A stretch of 64,000 nucleotides of DNA, taken from positions 1,143,001-1,207,000 of the forward strand of contig NZ_CP092473.1 of assembly GCF_014287515.2 (NCBI RefSeq), in the 5' to 3' direction. The notes below the pieces were generated by a model. The model was given only the letters and a program-made list of their open reading frames with translations, ran no database searches and was not told the DNA's origin. Positions 36,341-43,214 of the stretch are shown here, piece by piece (within the stretch, counting starts at the first letter, position 1; every line of letters begins with the position of its first letter). The translations under genes were made by a program, and so were the position numbers. The DNA is from Roseburia rectibacter. GTDB lineage: Bacteria > Bacillota > Clostridia > Lachnospirales > Lachnospiraceae.

Positions 36341-36562
36341 ATGGTATTGGTACTTATTGCATTATTAGCTGGGGTTGTCATAGGTCTGGTTTTATCAAAA
36401 CTCATATTTAAACCTAAATGTGTAGGAACTATTAATGTTGACAATTCGACTGATACACCGTATCTCTTTTTAGAATTGAATGAGCCGCTAAGTATATCAA
36501 TTCTACAGAGTAAGCGGGTAACATTGGAAGTACATATTAAAAATTATGTTTCGCAGGATTAA
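36341..36562 (+). CDS. Small phage membrane protein (73 aa)
   Basis: An N-terminal transmembrane span (VLVLIALLAGVVIGLVLSKL) followed by a beta-rich tail (CVGTINVDNS, YLFLELNEPLS, VTLEVHIKNYVSQD). This layout is common in the accessory regions of Firmicutes phages; no function is known. AAAGGAGG precedes the start. Confidence 0.7.
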   Translation: MVLVLIALLAGVVIGLVLSKLIFKPKCVGTINVDNSTDTPYLFLELNEPLSISILQSKRVTLEVHIKNYVSQD

Positions 36563-36611
36563 CATTTACTGTTATGGAGTATTTTTATATTTTTTCTGAA
36601 AGGAGATAAAA

Positions 36612-37025
36612 ATGGAAGAGAAAATCAAAGACATGTTAGATGAGGAGATAGCAAATGAATTTCAGGCTTTATCTGGATTAAAGACCGGAAGTCAGGAACA
36701 GACGGTAGCTATTGATAATCTTGCAACATTGTATCGACTGAGAATCGAGGAAAGCAAAAGCGACTGGGAAGCTGGAGACAAATACGATCGATTAGAAATG
36801 GAAAAAGAAGCTAATGATCGTGATAATGAACTTAAGCAGACACAGATAGCGGAGCAGGTTAAAGATCGATATTTTAGAGTTGGTGTAGCGGCAGCAGAAT
36901 TAATAATACCGTTGATGTTTTATGGACTTTGGATGAATAAAGGATTTAAGTTTGAGGAAACAGGCGCATTATCATCATCAACATTCAAAGGGTTGATTAA
37001 ACATTTTAGACCTACGAAAAAGTAG
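36612..37025 (+). CDS. Phage membrane-associated helical protein
   Basis: 137 residues. The first 95 form charged helices, probably coiled coil (LEMEKEANDRDNELKQTQIA), followed by a hydrophobic segment (VGVAAAELIIPLMFYGLWM) and a short basic tail. Such a protein often accompanies the membrane-protein family found three times further on. AAAGGAGAT gives a clear start. Function unknown. Confidence 0.7.
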   Translation: MEEKIKDMLDEEIANEFQALSGLKTGSQEQTVAIDNLATLYRLRIEESKSDWEAGDKYDRLEMEKEANDRDNELKQTQIAEQVKDRYFRVGVAAAELIIPLMFYGLWMNKGFKFEETGALSSSTFKGLIKHFRPTKK

Positions 37026-37036
37026 AAAAAACTTAA

Positions 37037-37120
37037 AGCAGGAGAACGTGCAAAAAGCATATTCTCTTGCTTTTGCATTTTATATTTCGCTAAAACAACA
37101 CACTATATTACGAGAAAAGG
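37037..37120 (+). promoter_or_regulatory. Terminator and weak start-associated element (copy E)
   Basis: AGCAGGAGAA and TTCTCTTGCT form a 10-bp stem with one mismatch, followed by TTTTGC. Then TTTCGCTAAAACAACACACT and ATATTACGAGAAAAGG (37086-37121) keeps the CGC-AAAACA start but has lost the TTTATGAAA part. Confidence 0.5.
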
Positions 37121-37132
37121 AGGAATTTGATA

Positions 37133-37453
37133 ATGAATAAAATATTTATCGAGATACCAAACACAACACATGAAATGATGATATGTGTTCCAGCAGAGGA
37201 AGATGTATGGTCATTCCGGATGATATTCTTTGAGTCGGAATGCTCAGATTTGTGTATGGTCGCAATTCAGACAAATTATACAAATGATGAAACAGAAAAG
37301 TTTCAAAGTATGAGTGAACCGAAGCGTGGTCCATATGGAAAGTTGAATAGAGAGTTCAAGTTCGAATTTAAAGATGGACCGGGAGAACCAATTACAATAT
37401 CCGTATACGAGGATGCTGAAAATACATATAGAAACATTTGTGTTACGTATTAG
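37133..37453 (+). CDS. Phage protein of unknown function (106 aa)
   Basis: Beta-rich protein (MNKIFIEIPNTTHEMMICVP ... GPGEPITISVYEDAENTYRN) without a recognised family. Start ATG 37133 follows AGGAGGAATTTGATA. A GGAGATGTT/AACATCTCC terminator lies 10 bases after the stop. Confidence 0.65.
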   Translation: MNKIFIEIPNTTHEMMICVPAEEDVWSFRMIFFESECSDLCMVAIQTNYTNDETEKFQSMSEPKRGPYGKLNREFKFEFKDGPGEPITISVYEDAENTYRNICVTY

Positions 37454-37462
37454 GGGGTATTT

Positions 37463-37501
37463 GGAGATGTTTAAGAAATTGAGAACATCTCCTTTTCTTT
37501 T
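37463..37501 (+). terminator. Rho-independent terminator
   Basis: GGAGATGTT (37463-37471) and AACATCTCC (37484-37492) make a perfect 9-bp stem followed by TTTTCTTTTT. Its sequence differs from the GAGTCC family, but the tail is the same. Confidence 0.82.
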
Positions 37502-37566
37502 TGTATTTTGTAATGTATAATTCTAAGTGTCACAGTAATGTTTGTTATGCAAGGGAGGTATATACT

Positions 37567-37821
37567 ATGATTCGTTTTACAAAGGAAAATGTAAAAAAAG
37601 TATTAGCTAACAATGATGGATTTACAGATAGAACTTATCATAAAGAGGAAAATTTTGAAGAAGAAGATATTTATACGATTAAAAATGGAAAATTATTAAT
37701 GCATTCCATAGAAAAAGGTGCTTTAGATAATAGCGGATATGATAGTATGACTGAGTGCGATATGGATCAGACAATAAAATTTCTTAGGGAGCGCAAAAAC
37801 AAGTTAATTATAACTGCATAA
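37567..37821 (+). CDS. Small acidic phage protein (84 aa)
   Basis: MIRFTKENVKKVLANNDGF opens a soluble protein with an acidic centre (EENFEEEDIYTIKNGKLLMH) and a C-terminal helix. GGGAGGTATATACT precedes the start. Not recognised. Confidence 0.65.
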   Translation: MIRFTKENVKKVLANNDGFTDRTYHKEENFEEEDIYTIKNGKLLMHSIEKGALDNSGYDSMTECDMDQTIKFLRERKNKLIITA

Positions 37822-37829
37822 AGATATAA

Positions 37830-37858
37830 TCGCTTTATTTGCATATTCTTTTATGAAA
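37830..37858 (+). promoter_or_regulatory. Start-associated element, copy F
   Basis: TCGCTTTATTTGCATATTCT then TTTATGAAA. It begins eight bases after a stop codon; the next start is 64 bases downstream, so in this copy it is well separated from the ribosome site. Confidence 0.55.
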
Positions 37859-37921
37859 CAGAGAATAAAGCTTTATTTCTCGTAATAGTTGTAAACTGGC
37901 TCACAATAGAAAGGAGACTGT

Positions 37922-38194
37922 ATGGCTATGAGTATTTTTAATGAGAAACAAATAGAAGCAATGAGGAGCGGTAAATATATTTGTTCTAAATGCGGAAGAG
38001 TAATGGAATTTGAGGATGAATGGGAAGATACATTGGTATGTTCCTGCGGTCATAATATTGGCTTAGATGAATATGGTTGCGAAGGCGACGAAAAATATGA
38101 AAATTTATATTCAGATGAAAATGACGGCTGGGATGAAGATAACCCAGAGGGAGAAACTTACGATGAGGTTTGCGGAGAATTAGAAGACGATTAA
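37922..38194 (+). CDS. Acidic zinc-ribbon phage protein
   Basis: 90 residues: N-terminal helix, a zinc-ribbon-like pair (YICSKCGRVM and LVCSCGHNI, about 18-45), then a very acidic tail (NDGWDEDNPEGETYDEV). Could act by contacting nucleic-acid enzymes or mimicking DNA, but that is inference. AAAGGAGACTGT lies before the ATG; the second ATG two codons later is an alternative. Confidence 0.65.
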   Translation: MAMSIFNEKQIEAMRSGKYICSKCGRVMEFEDEWEDTLVCSCGHNIGLDEYGCEGDEKYENLYSDENDGWDEDNPEGETYDEVCGELEDD

Positions 38195-38207
38195 AAACAA
38201 GAATGAA

Positions 38208-38239
38208 GAGTCTTAGAGAAATCTAGGACTCTTTTTTTT
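38208..38239 (+). terminator. Terminator with GAAA tetraloop
   Basis: GAGTCTTAGA-GAAA-TCTAGGACTC followed by eight T. It is a longer version of the GAGTCC stems in this region. Confidence 0.88.
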
Positions 38240-38253
38240 CGAGGGAAATACAT

Positions 38254-38613
38254 ATGCGATATCATTATAAAAAACCAAACATATATACATCAATGTACGG
38301 ACGAACATATATTTGTAACCATCCAGTTTATAATCGATGTACGCTTTTTGAAATTGGAAACAAGGGATTGGCTGTTATACAACAGCGTTTTAACAAAAAT
38401 AGTAAAAGTACAAGTTGGTCAGAGATAGATGCTTGGATTATAGATACAATATATTTGCATCCACAATTTAAAGAGTATTTTGATAAACGTGCTGGCGAAT
38501 CTATAAATGGGTTATACCCAACTGTAACAGTGAGACAGATTATGTGGGCACTTAAAATGAAACCAATAAAAAGGGAGCGTTGGGAAACTGTGTTCGACAG
38601 GAAAGAGATATAG
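38254..38613 (+). CDS. Conserved phage protein of unknown function (119 aa)
   Basis: A soluble basic protein (MRYHYKKPNIYTSMYGRTYI ... FNKNSKSTSWSEIDAWIIDT) with a helical C-terminal half. Not recognised by name. Start ATG 38254 is preceded by GAGGGAAATACAT. The stop codon is followed within two bases by a start-associated element. Confidence 0.65.
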   Translation: MRYHYKKPNIYTSMYGRTYICNHPVYNRCTLFEIGNKGLAVIQQRFNKNSKSTSWSEIDAWIIDTIYLHPQFKEYFDKRAGESINGLYPTVTVRQIMWALKMKPIKRERWETVFDRKEI

Positions 38614-38614
38614 T

Positions 38615-38647
38615 TCGCAAAAATTACATAGGTCTTTATGAAAGGAG
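38615..38647 (+). promoter_or_regulatory. Start-associated element, copy G
   Basis: TCGCAAAAATTACATAGGTC then TTTATGAAAGGAG. The final GGAG is itself the ribosome site for the gene at 38657, so the element merges with translation initiation here; there is no terminator before it. Confidence 0.7.
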
Positions 38648-38656
38648 AGTGATTTT

Positions 38657-38827
38657 ATGATACTTTTTATAACATTAACAATTGTATTATTACTATTAGC
38701 AATAAGTGCTATTATCGCTGTAGCAGTCGGCGGAGTGGCATTTATACTTGTATTTGGTGATGTAATTGTGTGTGTGATGATTATTGTATTTATAGTCAAG
38801 CACCTGGCAAAGAAACGTAAGAAATGA
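38657..38827 (+). CDS. Very hydrophobic phage peptide (56 aa)
   Basis: Almost the whole protein is membrane-embedded: two spans (ILFITLTIVLLLLAISAIIA and GVAFILVFGDVIVCVMIIVF) and a basic tail (KHLAKKRKK). The size fits a small membrane effector, for example a holin-like or exclusion peptide, but nothing proves it. Its stop overlaps the next hairpin. Confidence 0.6.
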   Translation: MILFITLTIVLLLLAISAIIAVAVGGVAFILVFGDVIVCVMIIVFIVKHLAKKRKK

Positions 38828-38885
38828 GGCGTGAACAACGCCTTTTTCTTTTGCTCCGCACATTTTACATTCCTCTTTATGAAAG
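38828..38885 (+). promoter_or_regulatory. Terminator plus start-associated element (copy H)
   Basis: Stem GGCGT/ACGCC with a five-base loop and TTTTTCTTTT (38828-38852), then CCGCACATTTTACATTCC and TCTTTATGAAAG (38856-38885). The stem sequence has changed while the start-associated part is kept. Confidence 0.7.
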
Positions 38886-38912
38886 AAAAATTTATTTAAG
38901 GAGGATACGGAT

Positions 38913-39110
38913 ATGAGACAATCATGGAAAGAATTATGGGAACTTAATAAATTATCGGTGAAATGGGTAGCCAAACATTGGAAAGGTTACACACTTGCAT
39001 TGATAATATGTTATGGTATCGGTTATATTCTTGGCACAGGTGGATTTAAGAACTGTAAAACCTATATTGAGAATAAATTGAAAAAATCAACAAACGAGGA
39101 GGAGTCCTAG
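38913..39110 (+). CDS. Small phage membrane protein (65 aa)
   Basis: Charged N-terminus, one span (YTLALIICYGIGYILGTGGF) and a basic C-terminal tail ending NEEES. AAGGAGGATACGG precedes the start. The final codons GAG TCC TAG are the 5' arm of the following terminator. Function unknown. Confidence 0.65.
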   Translation: MRQSWKELWELNKLSVKWVAKHWKGYTLALIICYGIGYILGTGGFKNCKTYIENKLKKSTNEEES

Positions 39111-39160
39111 CAAGGGCTCTTTCTTTTTGCGCAAAAATTACATTTCTCTTTATGAAGGAG
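39102..39160 (+). promoter_or_regulatory. Terminator plus start-associated element (copy I)
   Basis: GAGTCCT-AGCA-AGGGCTC then TTTCTTTTT (39102-39128), followed by TGCGCAAAAATTACATTTCT and CTTTATGAAGGAG (39128-39160). The hairpin and the first part are identical to the copy at 39250. Confidence 0.8.
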
Positions 39161-39169
39161 GTGGAAGCT

Positions 39170-39241
39170 ATGACTTTAATTGGATGTGCCCTTATTTTAT
39201 TAGGGGTGGTACTTCTGATAAGAGGTGATAACAACAACTGA
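39170..39241 (+). CDS. 23-residue hydrophobic phage peptide
   Basis: MTLIGCALILLGVVLLIRGD plus NNN, after GAAGGAGGTGGAAGCT. It has its own ribosome site, start-associated element and terminator, which is the main reason to call it a gene despite its size. It would be a single membrane-spanning peptide. Confidence 0.45.
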   Translation: MTLIGCALILLGVVLLIRGDNNN

Positions 39242-39249
39242 TATAGAAG

Positions 39250-39308
39250 GAGTCCTAGCAAGGGCTCTTTCTTTTTGCGCAAAATTTGCAAGGACTATTA
39301 TGAGAGAA
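39250..39308 (+). promoter_or_regulatory. Terminator plus start-associated element (copy J) before the tRNA-like sequence
   Basis: GAGTCCT-AGCA-AGGGCTC and TTTCTTTTT (39250-39276), then TGCGCAAAATTTGCAAGGAC and TATTATGAGAGAA (39276-39308). Here the element is followed by a tRNA-like sequence and not by a ribosome site, which argues against a purely translational role. Confidence 0.7.
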
Positions 39309-39380
39309 GAGTTAGCTCAGATGGTAGAGCACTGGATAGTTATATCCAAAGGTCAAGGGTTCGAGTCCCTTACAATTCTC
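39304..39380 (+). tRNA. tRNA-like sequence, non-standard or decayed
   Basis: The D arm is standard (GCTC, loop AGATGGTA, GAGC, with T8 A9 before it) and the T arm is near-perfect (AAGGG-TTCGAGT-CCCTT). The ends pair as GAGAA with TTCTC and GT with AC, but two central acceptor pairs are mismatched. The anticodon stem TGGAT/ATCCA encloses only six bases (AGTTAT), one fewer than normal, and no T33-anticodon-purine37 pattern fits. No CCA is encoded. A decayed phage tRNA, or a tRNA mimic, fits better than a working tRNA; the anticodon cannot be assigned. Confidence 0.45.
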
Positions 39381-39416
39381 TTTTATTTTTTTTCAGGTTA
39401 GAAGGAGGTGTAGAAA

Positions 39417-39737
39417 GTGTCCAGTGAAGAATTTAAGCTGATGCTTTGTGATCTGTATGAAATGGATTTATATTTTCCAAAATCATCTTTTTACATAAAG
39501 GATTTTACAAAAGCAAGCTATTCGGTATGGGCTATTCAGGAACTCGGAAATTATGTTGGATTTTATTTAGATCCGCCAGGAACTGTTCGAACAACAGATG
39601 AAATAATTAATTATGTAAAAGAGTTTCAAAAAGAAATGGATGGATTTTCAAAACTTAATCCTCTGACAGAGCAGATGTTTTCAATAGCGAAAGATATAGC
39701 AACAAATGTGTTGGATGTATTACTTGCTATGAAATAA
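39417..39737 (+). CDS. Phage protein, paralogue of the gene at 40831
   Basis: 106 residues from GTG 39417 (GAAGGAGGTGTAGAAA upstream). Shared with the later gene: YSVWAIQEL, an I-EF--EMD--S-LN stretch and FSIAKDIATNVLDVLL at the end. The fold should be all-helical. Family and role unknown; the pair flanks a membrane-protein gene and points to local duplication. Confidence 0.65.
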   Translation: MSSEEFKLMLCDLYEMDLYFPKSSFYIKDFTKASYSVWAIQELGNYVGFYLDPPGTVRTTDEIINYVKEFQKEMDGFSKLNPLTEQMFSIAKDIATNVLDVLLAMK

Positions 39738-39763
39738 ATGGTGCAGTAAGAAAGGAGAAAAAT

Positions 39764-40576
39764 ATGACACCCAAATGGAACAAAATTATTACTCAATCAA
39801 AAATCCGATTAAAGCACGGATCTCCAACCATTTTAACATGTCTCGGTGCTATTGGAGTCGTTGCTACATCGGTATTGGCAATACAGGCCACGCCAAAGGC
39901 AGTGAGAAAAATTCGAGCCGATAGTTGTATTAATCATGATGGAGATCCAGATGCATATACAAAAACGGAAGCATTTCAATCAGCATGGTTGTGTTATATT
40001 CCAACATCACTTGTCGGGATGTCAACTATCGCTTGTATATTTGGGGCTAACATATTAAATAAACATCAGCAGGCAACCATTACAAGTGCTTATGCATTAC
40101 TAAGTAATGCTTATCAGGACTATGAAAGAAAAACAAAAGAGATATTCGGAGAAGAAGGACATCAAAAAATCATCGATGCCATTGCGGCTGAAAGAGCAGA
40201 CGATGTTTATATTTCTTCTTCAGGAATTTGTGGTTCTGATAGTCTGTCATTCAGCGAACGAAATCCGGAAGATGTGAGGTTGTTTTATGATTCATTTTCC
40301 GGACGATATTTTGAAAGTACAATTCCACAGGTGCTTGAAGCCGAATATCATCTGAATCGAAATTGGGCACTCGGAAGAGAAATTTGCGTAAACGATCTAT
40401 ACGATTTTCTTGGCATTGATAAAATACCGGGTGGAGAAGCGTTGGGCTGGTTCTATGAGGATGGAATTAGTTGGATTGATTTCAATCATCATAAAACAGT
40501 ATTAAATGATGGTCTTGAGGTTTATGTAATTGATATTGAATATCCACCAAGACTGTGGGATGAGGATGATTATTAA
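39764..40576 (+). CDS. Phage membrane protein, first of three paralogues (DUF6353-like)
   Basis: 270 residues. The N-terminus reads HGSPTILTCLGAIGVVATSV followed by LAIQATPKAVRKI, the hallmark of a phage family I recall as DUF6353. A second hydrophobic segment (LVGMSTIACIFGANILNKHQ) is followed by a helical region and a conserved C-terminal domain (ICVNDLYDFLGIDKIPGGEALGWFYEDGISWIDF). The C-terminal domain should lie in the cytoplasm. No biochemical role is known. Homologous genes are at 41976 and 44365. Confidence 0.75.
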   Translation: MTPKWNKIITQSKIRLKHGSPTILTCLGAIGVVATSVLAIQATPKAVRKIRADSCINHDGDPDAYTKTEAFQSAWLCYIPTSLVGMSTIACIFGANILNKHQQATITSAYALLSNAYQDYERKTKEIFGEEGHQKIIDAIAAERADDVYISSSGICGSDSLSFSERNPEDVRLFYDSFSGRYFESTIPQVLEAEYHLNRNWALGREICVNDLYDFLGIDKIPGGEALGWFYEDGISWIDFNHHKTVLNDGLEVYVIDIEYPPRLWDEDDY

Positions 40577-40582
40577 TCAGCA

Positions 40583-40615
40583 TCGCAACAATCACAAGTT
40601 ATATTATGAAAGGAG
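40583..40615 (+). promoter_or_regulatory. Start-associated element, copy K
   Basis: TCGCAACAATCACAAGTTAT then ATTATGAAAGGAG, leading straight into the start at 40625. It begins seven bases after a stop codon with no hairpin before it. Confidence 0.55.
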
Positions 40616-40624
40616 AGTGACATC

Positions 40625-40795
40625 ATGAAACAGAAATCAAAAATGATCAAGTTAGTTGGATTCGCAGTAACCATAATCGGAGTGGGGGTAAACCTGGTAT
40701 CCGATTGGTTAGACGAACAGAAAATGGATGAGAAAATTGAAGAAAAGATCAATGAAGCACTTGTCCAGAAAAACAAAGAAACAGAGGAGTCCTAA
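40625..40795 (+). CDS. Small phage membrane protein (56 aa)
   Basis: One N-terminal span (IKLVGFAVTIIGVGVNLVSD) followed by a charged amphipathic helix (DEQKMDEKIEEKINEALVQK) ending ETEES. This two-part layout is common among phage accessory peptides. The last codons GAG TCC TAA form the terminator stem. Confidence 0.65.
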   Translation: MKQKSKMIKLVGFAVTIIGVGVNLVSDWLDEQKMDEKIEEKINEALVQKNKETEES

Positions 40796-40820
40796 TACGG
40801 ACTCTTTTGTTTTTCTTTTT
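40787..40820 (+). terminator. Terminator hairpin of the repeated family
   Basis: GAGTCC-TAATAC-GGACTC, then TTTTGTTTTTCTTTTT. The stop codon of the upstream gene is the loop; the ribosome site GGAGG of the next gene follows immediately, with no start-associated element. Confidence 0.85.
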
Positions 40821-40830
40821 GGAGGAAAAT

Positions 40831-41124
40831 ATGACGTCCGCAAATGAACGTGCCGTTTACACTGCTCAGTATTGTCTTGAACAATTGCTGAGAAAAACAT
40901 CCAATTGGCGAGAGTATAGTTTAAAGAAGGAAAGCTATTCACGATGGGCGATAAAAGAAATACTAACTCGCCTTGAAGAGAATCAAGATACACCGCCATT
41001 GATTATTATTGAAGAATTTCGAGATCAAATGGATAAGTATTCATGCCTTAATCAATTCACAAGTCATCAATTTTCTTGTGCAAAAGATATGGCGGAATGG
41101 GTTATTGACCTGCTTATTTCATAG
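40831..41124 (+). CDS. Phage protein, paralogue of the gene at 39417
   Basis: 97 residues. It shares YSRWAIKEI, IIEEFRDQMDKYSCLN and FSCAKDMAEWVIDLLI with the earlier gene. Start ATG 40831 follows TTGGAGGAAAAT. All-helical, unknown function. Confidence 0.65.
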   Translation: MTSANERAVYTAQYCLEQLLRKTSNWREYSLKKESYSRWAIKEILTRLEENQDTPPLIIIEEFRDQMDKYSCLNQFTSHQFSCAKDMAEWVIDLLIS

Positions 41125-41165
41125 TTACTAAAACAAATTTTATATTTTGAAAGGAGATTCGCATT

Positions 41166-41924
41166 ATGTGTGTAAGAGAAACAACATTAGGAGAAGAGAT
41201 TATCGATTTAACAGGAAAGGGAGTAGATATCCCTACGGTAGAAAGAATGTATAGGAAGTATATTGCTATTACAAGCGAAGCCAGCACAAAGAAAGCAGCA
41301 GAAGAATATTGCTGTTTTGATGTAGATGCATTATTCCCAGCAATTGAAGCTATTCGAAATCTTAAAGCTGCATTTACGGGAACATGTTGCTCAGTTCTTC
41401 CAGAATATTTTAAAGTTGGAGATCAGATTATCATTCCACTGGGCGACCTTGGAACTTTCACAGCGACTGCTCAGAAGGTTACGGACGGCAAGGTATTGTT
41501 TATATTTGACGACTACGTTACCAAACGTCCCATGAATGAGAATAGCAGCAATGAAGGCGGTTACGAAAAATCTGATTTGAGAAAATGGATCGAAAAAGAT
41601 TTATTCAAGATGTTTCCGGCAGTCATTAGAGACCGTATTTCTGAATTATCTATCCCGACACTTGGAGAAATCTGTGGATGGGATGATGAATGGGACAGAG
41701 AGCATATTGAGGCTGACGGCGATAAGCAGCTCCCACTTATGAAACAGAGACGTAATCGGGTAGCGTATTACGATAACGAAATTGAATGGGGTTGGCTTAG
41801 AAATGCTACAAAAGAGGAGTTTCTTTCGGCTTGTTTCGCTGTTGTGTACCACAGTGGCAATGAGGGCTACTATGTAGCTTCGGGCTCTTGTGGGGTTCGT
41901 CCGGAATTTTGGTTGTTTAGATAA
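41166..41924 (+). CDS. Phage protein with a C-terminal DUF6273 / lectin-like domain
   Basis: 252 residues. The C-terminal 170 follow the DUF6273 pattern: FKVGDQIIIPLGDLGTFTAT, then SDLRKWIEKDLFKMFP, SIPTLGEICG, WGWLRNATKEEF, and the end VASGSCGVRPEFWLF. Domains ending GVRP-F occur in C-type-lectin-fold proteins, including variable proteins of diversity-generating retroelements, and usually bind ligands. The N-terminal 60 residues are helical. No reverse transcriptase or template repeat is in the window. Without a signal peptide it is cytoplasmic or virion-bound. Confidence 0.7.
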   Translation: MCVRETTLGEEIIDLTGKGVDIPTVERMYRKYIAITSEASTKKAAEEYCCFDVDALFPAIEAIRNLKAAFTGTCCSVLPEYFKVGDQIIIPLGDLGTFTATAQKVTDGKVLFIFDDYVTKRPMNENSSNEGGYEKSDLRKWIEKDLFKMFPAVIRDRISELSIPTLGEICGWDDEWDREHIEADGDKQLPLMKQRRNRVAYYDNEIEWGWLRNATKEEFLSACFAVVYHSGNEGYYVASGSCGVRPEFWLFR

Positions 41925-41975
41925 AATCACAGGATCTTGTGCCCTGTTTTATATTTATGGAGGAATACAATAAAA

Positions 41976-42809
41976 ATGCATAAACCTAATGTGTCTAAAG
42001 TGTACAATGATTTGAAGAAAGCTACTATCAAGCACAGTCCAGAAATTTTAACCGGAATCGGGATTGCCGGTATGGTAAGTACAACAGTGTTAGCTGTTAA
42101 AGCTACGCCAAAAGCATTACTTCTCATAGAAAATGAGAAAAAAGAGCAGAATCGTATTTTGCACGAAGAAGCACTTGCACAGCATAAAGAAGCGATTCCG
42201 ATAATAGACCGCCTCAAACCTATTGATGCTATAAAAGTAGCGTGGAAACCTTATATTCCAGCGGCTATTACTGGAACACTATCTATGGCGTGTTTAATAG
42301 GAGCCAGTTCTGTAAATATCAGACGTAATGCTGCATTGGCTACGGCATACAGCTTATCAGAAACTGCATTACGTGACTATCGGGAAAAAGTGGTAGAAAC
42401 AATCGGCGAAAAAAAAGAGCAAGTAATCAGAGAGCATGTTGCGCAAAAAAAAGTAGATGAAAACCCAATGAAATCAGCAACTGTTATGGTTACAGGCGGA
42501 GGACAAGTGTTATTTCTTGAGCCGGTATCCATGCGATATTTCAGATCTGATGTGCAGACGGTACGAAAAGTTGTAAACGATTTGAATTACCGACTTACAA
42601 CCGGCATGGAAGAGTATATATCATTGAGTGAATTTTATGATGAAATCGGACTGTCACATACATCAACCAGCGACGAAATTGGATGGAATATCCTAACAGA
42701 TGGACAAATTGAAGTAGAGTTTCGTGCCACCGTAGCGGATAATGATGAACCGTGTTTAATGCTGGATTACCAGGTGTCACCGAGATACGATTTTACGAAG
42801 CTCATGTAA
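41976..42809 (+). CDS. Phage membrane protein, second paralogue (DUF6353-like)
   Basis: 277 residues; IKHSPEILTGIGIAGMVSTT then VLAVKATPKALLLIE at the start, a second span AAITGTLSMACLIGASSVNI, helical region RDYREKVVETIGEKKEQVI, and the conserved end YISLSEFYDEIGLSHT with GWNILTDGQIEVEF. The closest relation in the window is with the copy at 39764. Start ATG 41976 is chosen for GGAGG upstream; an open frame from 41937 has no ribosome site. Confidence 0.75.
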   Translation: MHKPNVSKVYNDLKKATIKHSPEILTGIGIAGMVSTTVLAVKATPKALLLIENEKKEQNRILHEEALAQHKEAIPIIDRLKPIDAIKVAWKPYIPAAITGTLSMACLIGASSVNIRRNAALATAYSLSETALRDYREKVVETIGEKKEQVIREHVAQKKVDENPMKSATVMVTGGGQVLFLEPVSMRYFRSDVQTVRKVVNDLNYRLTTGMEEYISLSEFYDEIGLSHTSTSDEIGWNILTDGQIEVEFRATVADNDEPCLMLDYQVSPRYDFTKLM

Positions 42810-42839
42810 TACGCAGTTTTTACACAGTCTATTATGGAA
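42810..42839 (+). promoter_or_regulatory. Start-associated element, copy M
   Basis: TACGCAGTTTTTACACAGTC then TATTATGGAA, directly after the stop of the second paralogue and 34 bases before the start at 42873. Confidence 0.55.
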
Positions 42840-42872
42840 TAATAAACCTATTTTTCAAAGGAGGAAAAAGAA

Positions 42873-43151
42873 ATGAACGAAAACAATGTAGAGAACGAGG
42901 TAATGGAAACAACAACTGGAGAACTTATGGAAAGAGAGGAATCTGGCAACGGTTTAAAAACGGCGGCTATTGTTGGGTTAGTTATTGTTGCAGGCGGTTT
43001 AGTCGGCAAATTTGTAGCTAAGCCAGTAATGACTAAAGTAAAACAGTGGAAACAGAGTCGAAAATCTGAGGTAGTAGTTGATGCCGATGCAGTCGTCGAA
43101 GATGATTTCAAAGAAAATTTTGATTTGGACAACGAAGAAAATGAGGATTAA
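42873..43151 (+). CDS. Small single-span phage protein (92 aa)
   Basis: Acidic N-terminus, one span (AAIVGLVIVAGGLVGKFVAK), a short basic stretch (KVKQWKQSRKSE) and an acidic tail. AAAGGAGGAAAAAG before the ATG is a strong start. It lies between two copies of the large membrane family. Function unknown. Confidence 0.7.
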   Translation: MNENNVENEVMETTTGELMEREESGNGLKTAAIVGLVIVAGGLVGKFVAKPVMTKVKQWKQSRKSEVVVDADAVVEDDFKENFDLDNEENED

Positions 43152-43163
43152 ATTCCGGGGAGG

Positions 43164-43200
43164 GAGTGCCTGTAACAAGGTACTCTCTCTTTATTTTTTA
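43164..43200 (+). terminator. Terminator hairpin
   Basis: GAGTGCC and GGTACTC pair (one G-U) around TGTAACAA, followed by TCTCTTTATTTTTTA. It continues straight into the ribosome site of the gene at 43215. Confidence 0.7.
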
Positions 43201-43214
43201 TGGAGGGAAACCAT

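Noticed and set aside
41166..41924. A complete diversity-generating retroelement
   Set aside because: No reverse transcriptase and no second copy of the C-terminal stretch is visible in the window.
34463..43200. CRISPR array suggested by the recurrent hairpins
   Set aside because: The repeats are separated by genes of different lengths, have terminator tails and are imperfect; there are no uniform spacers or cas genes.
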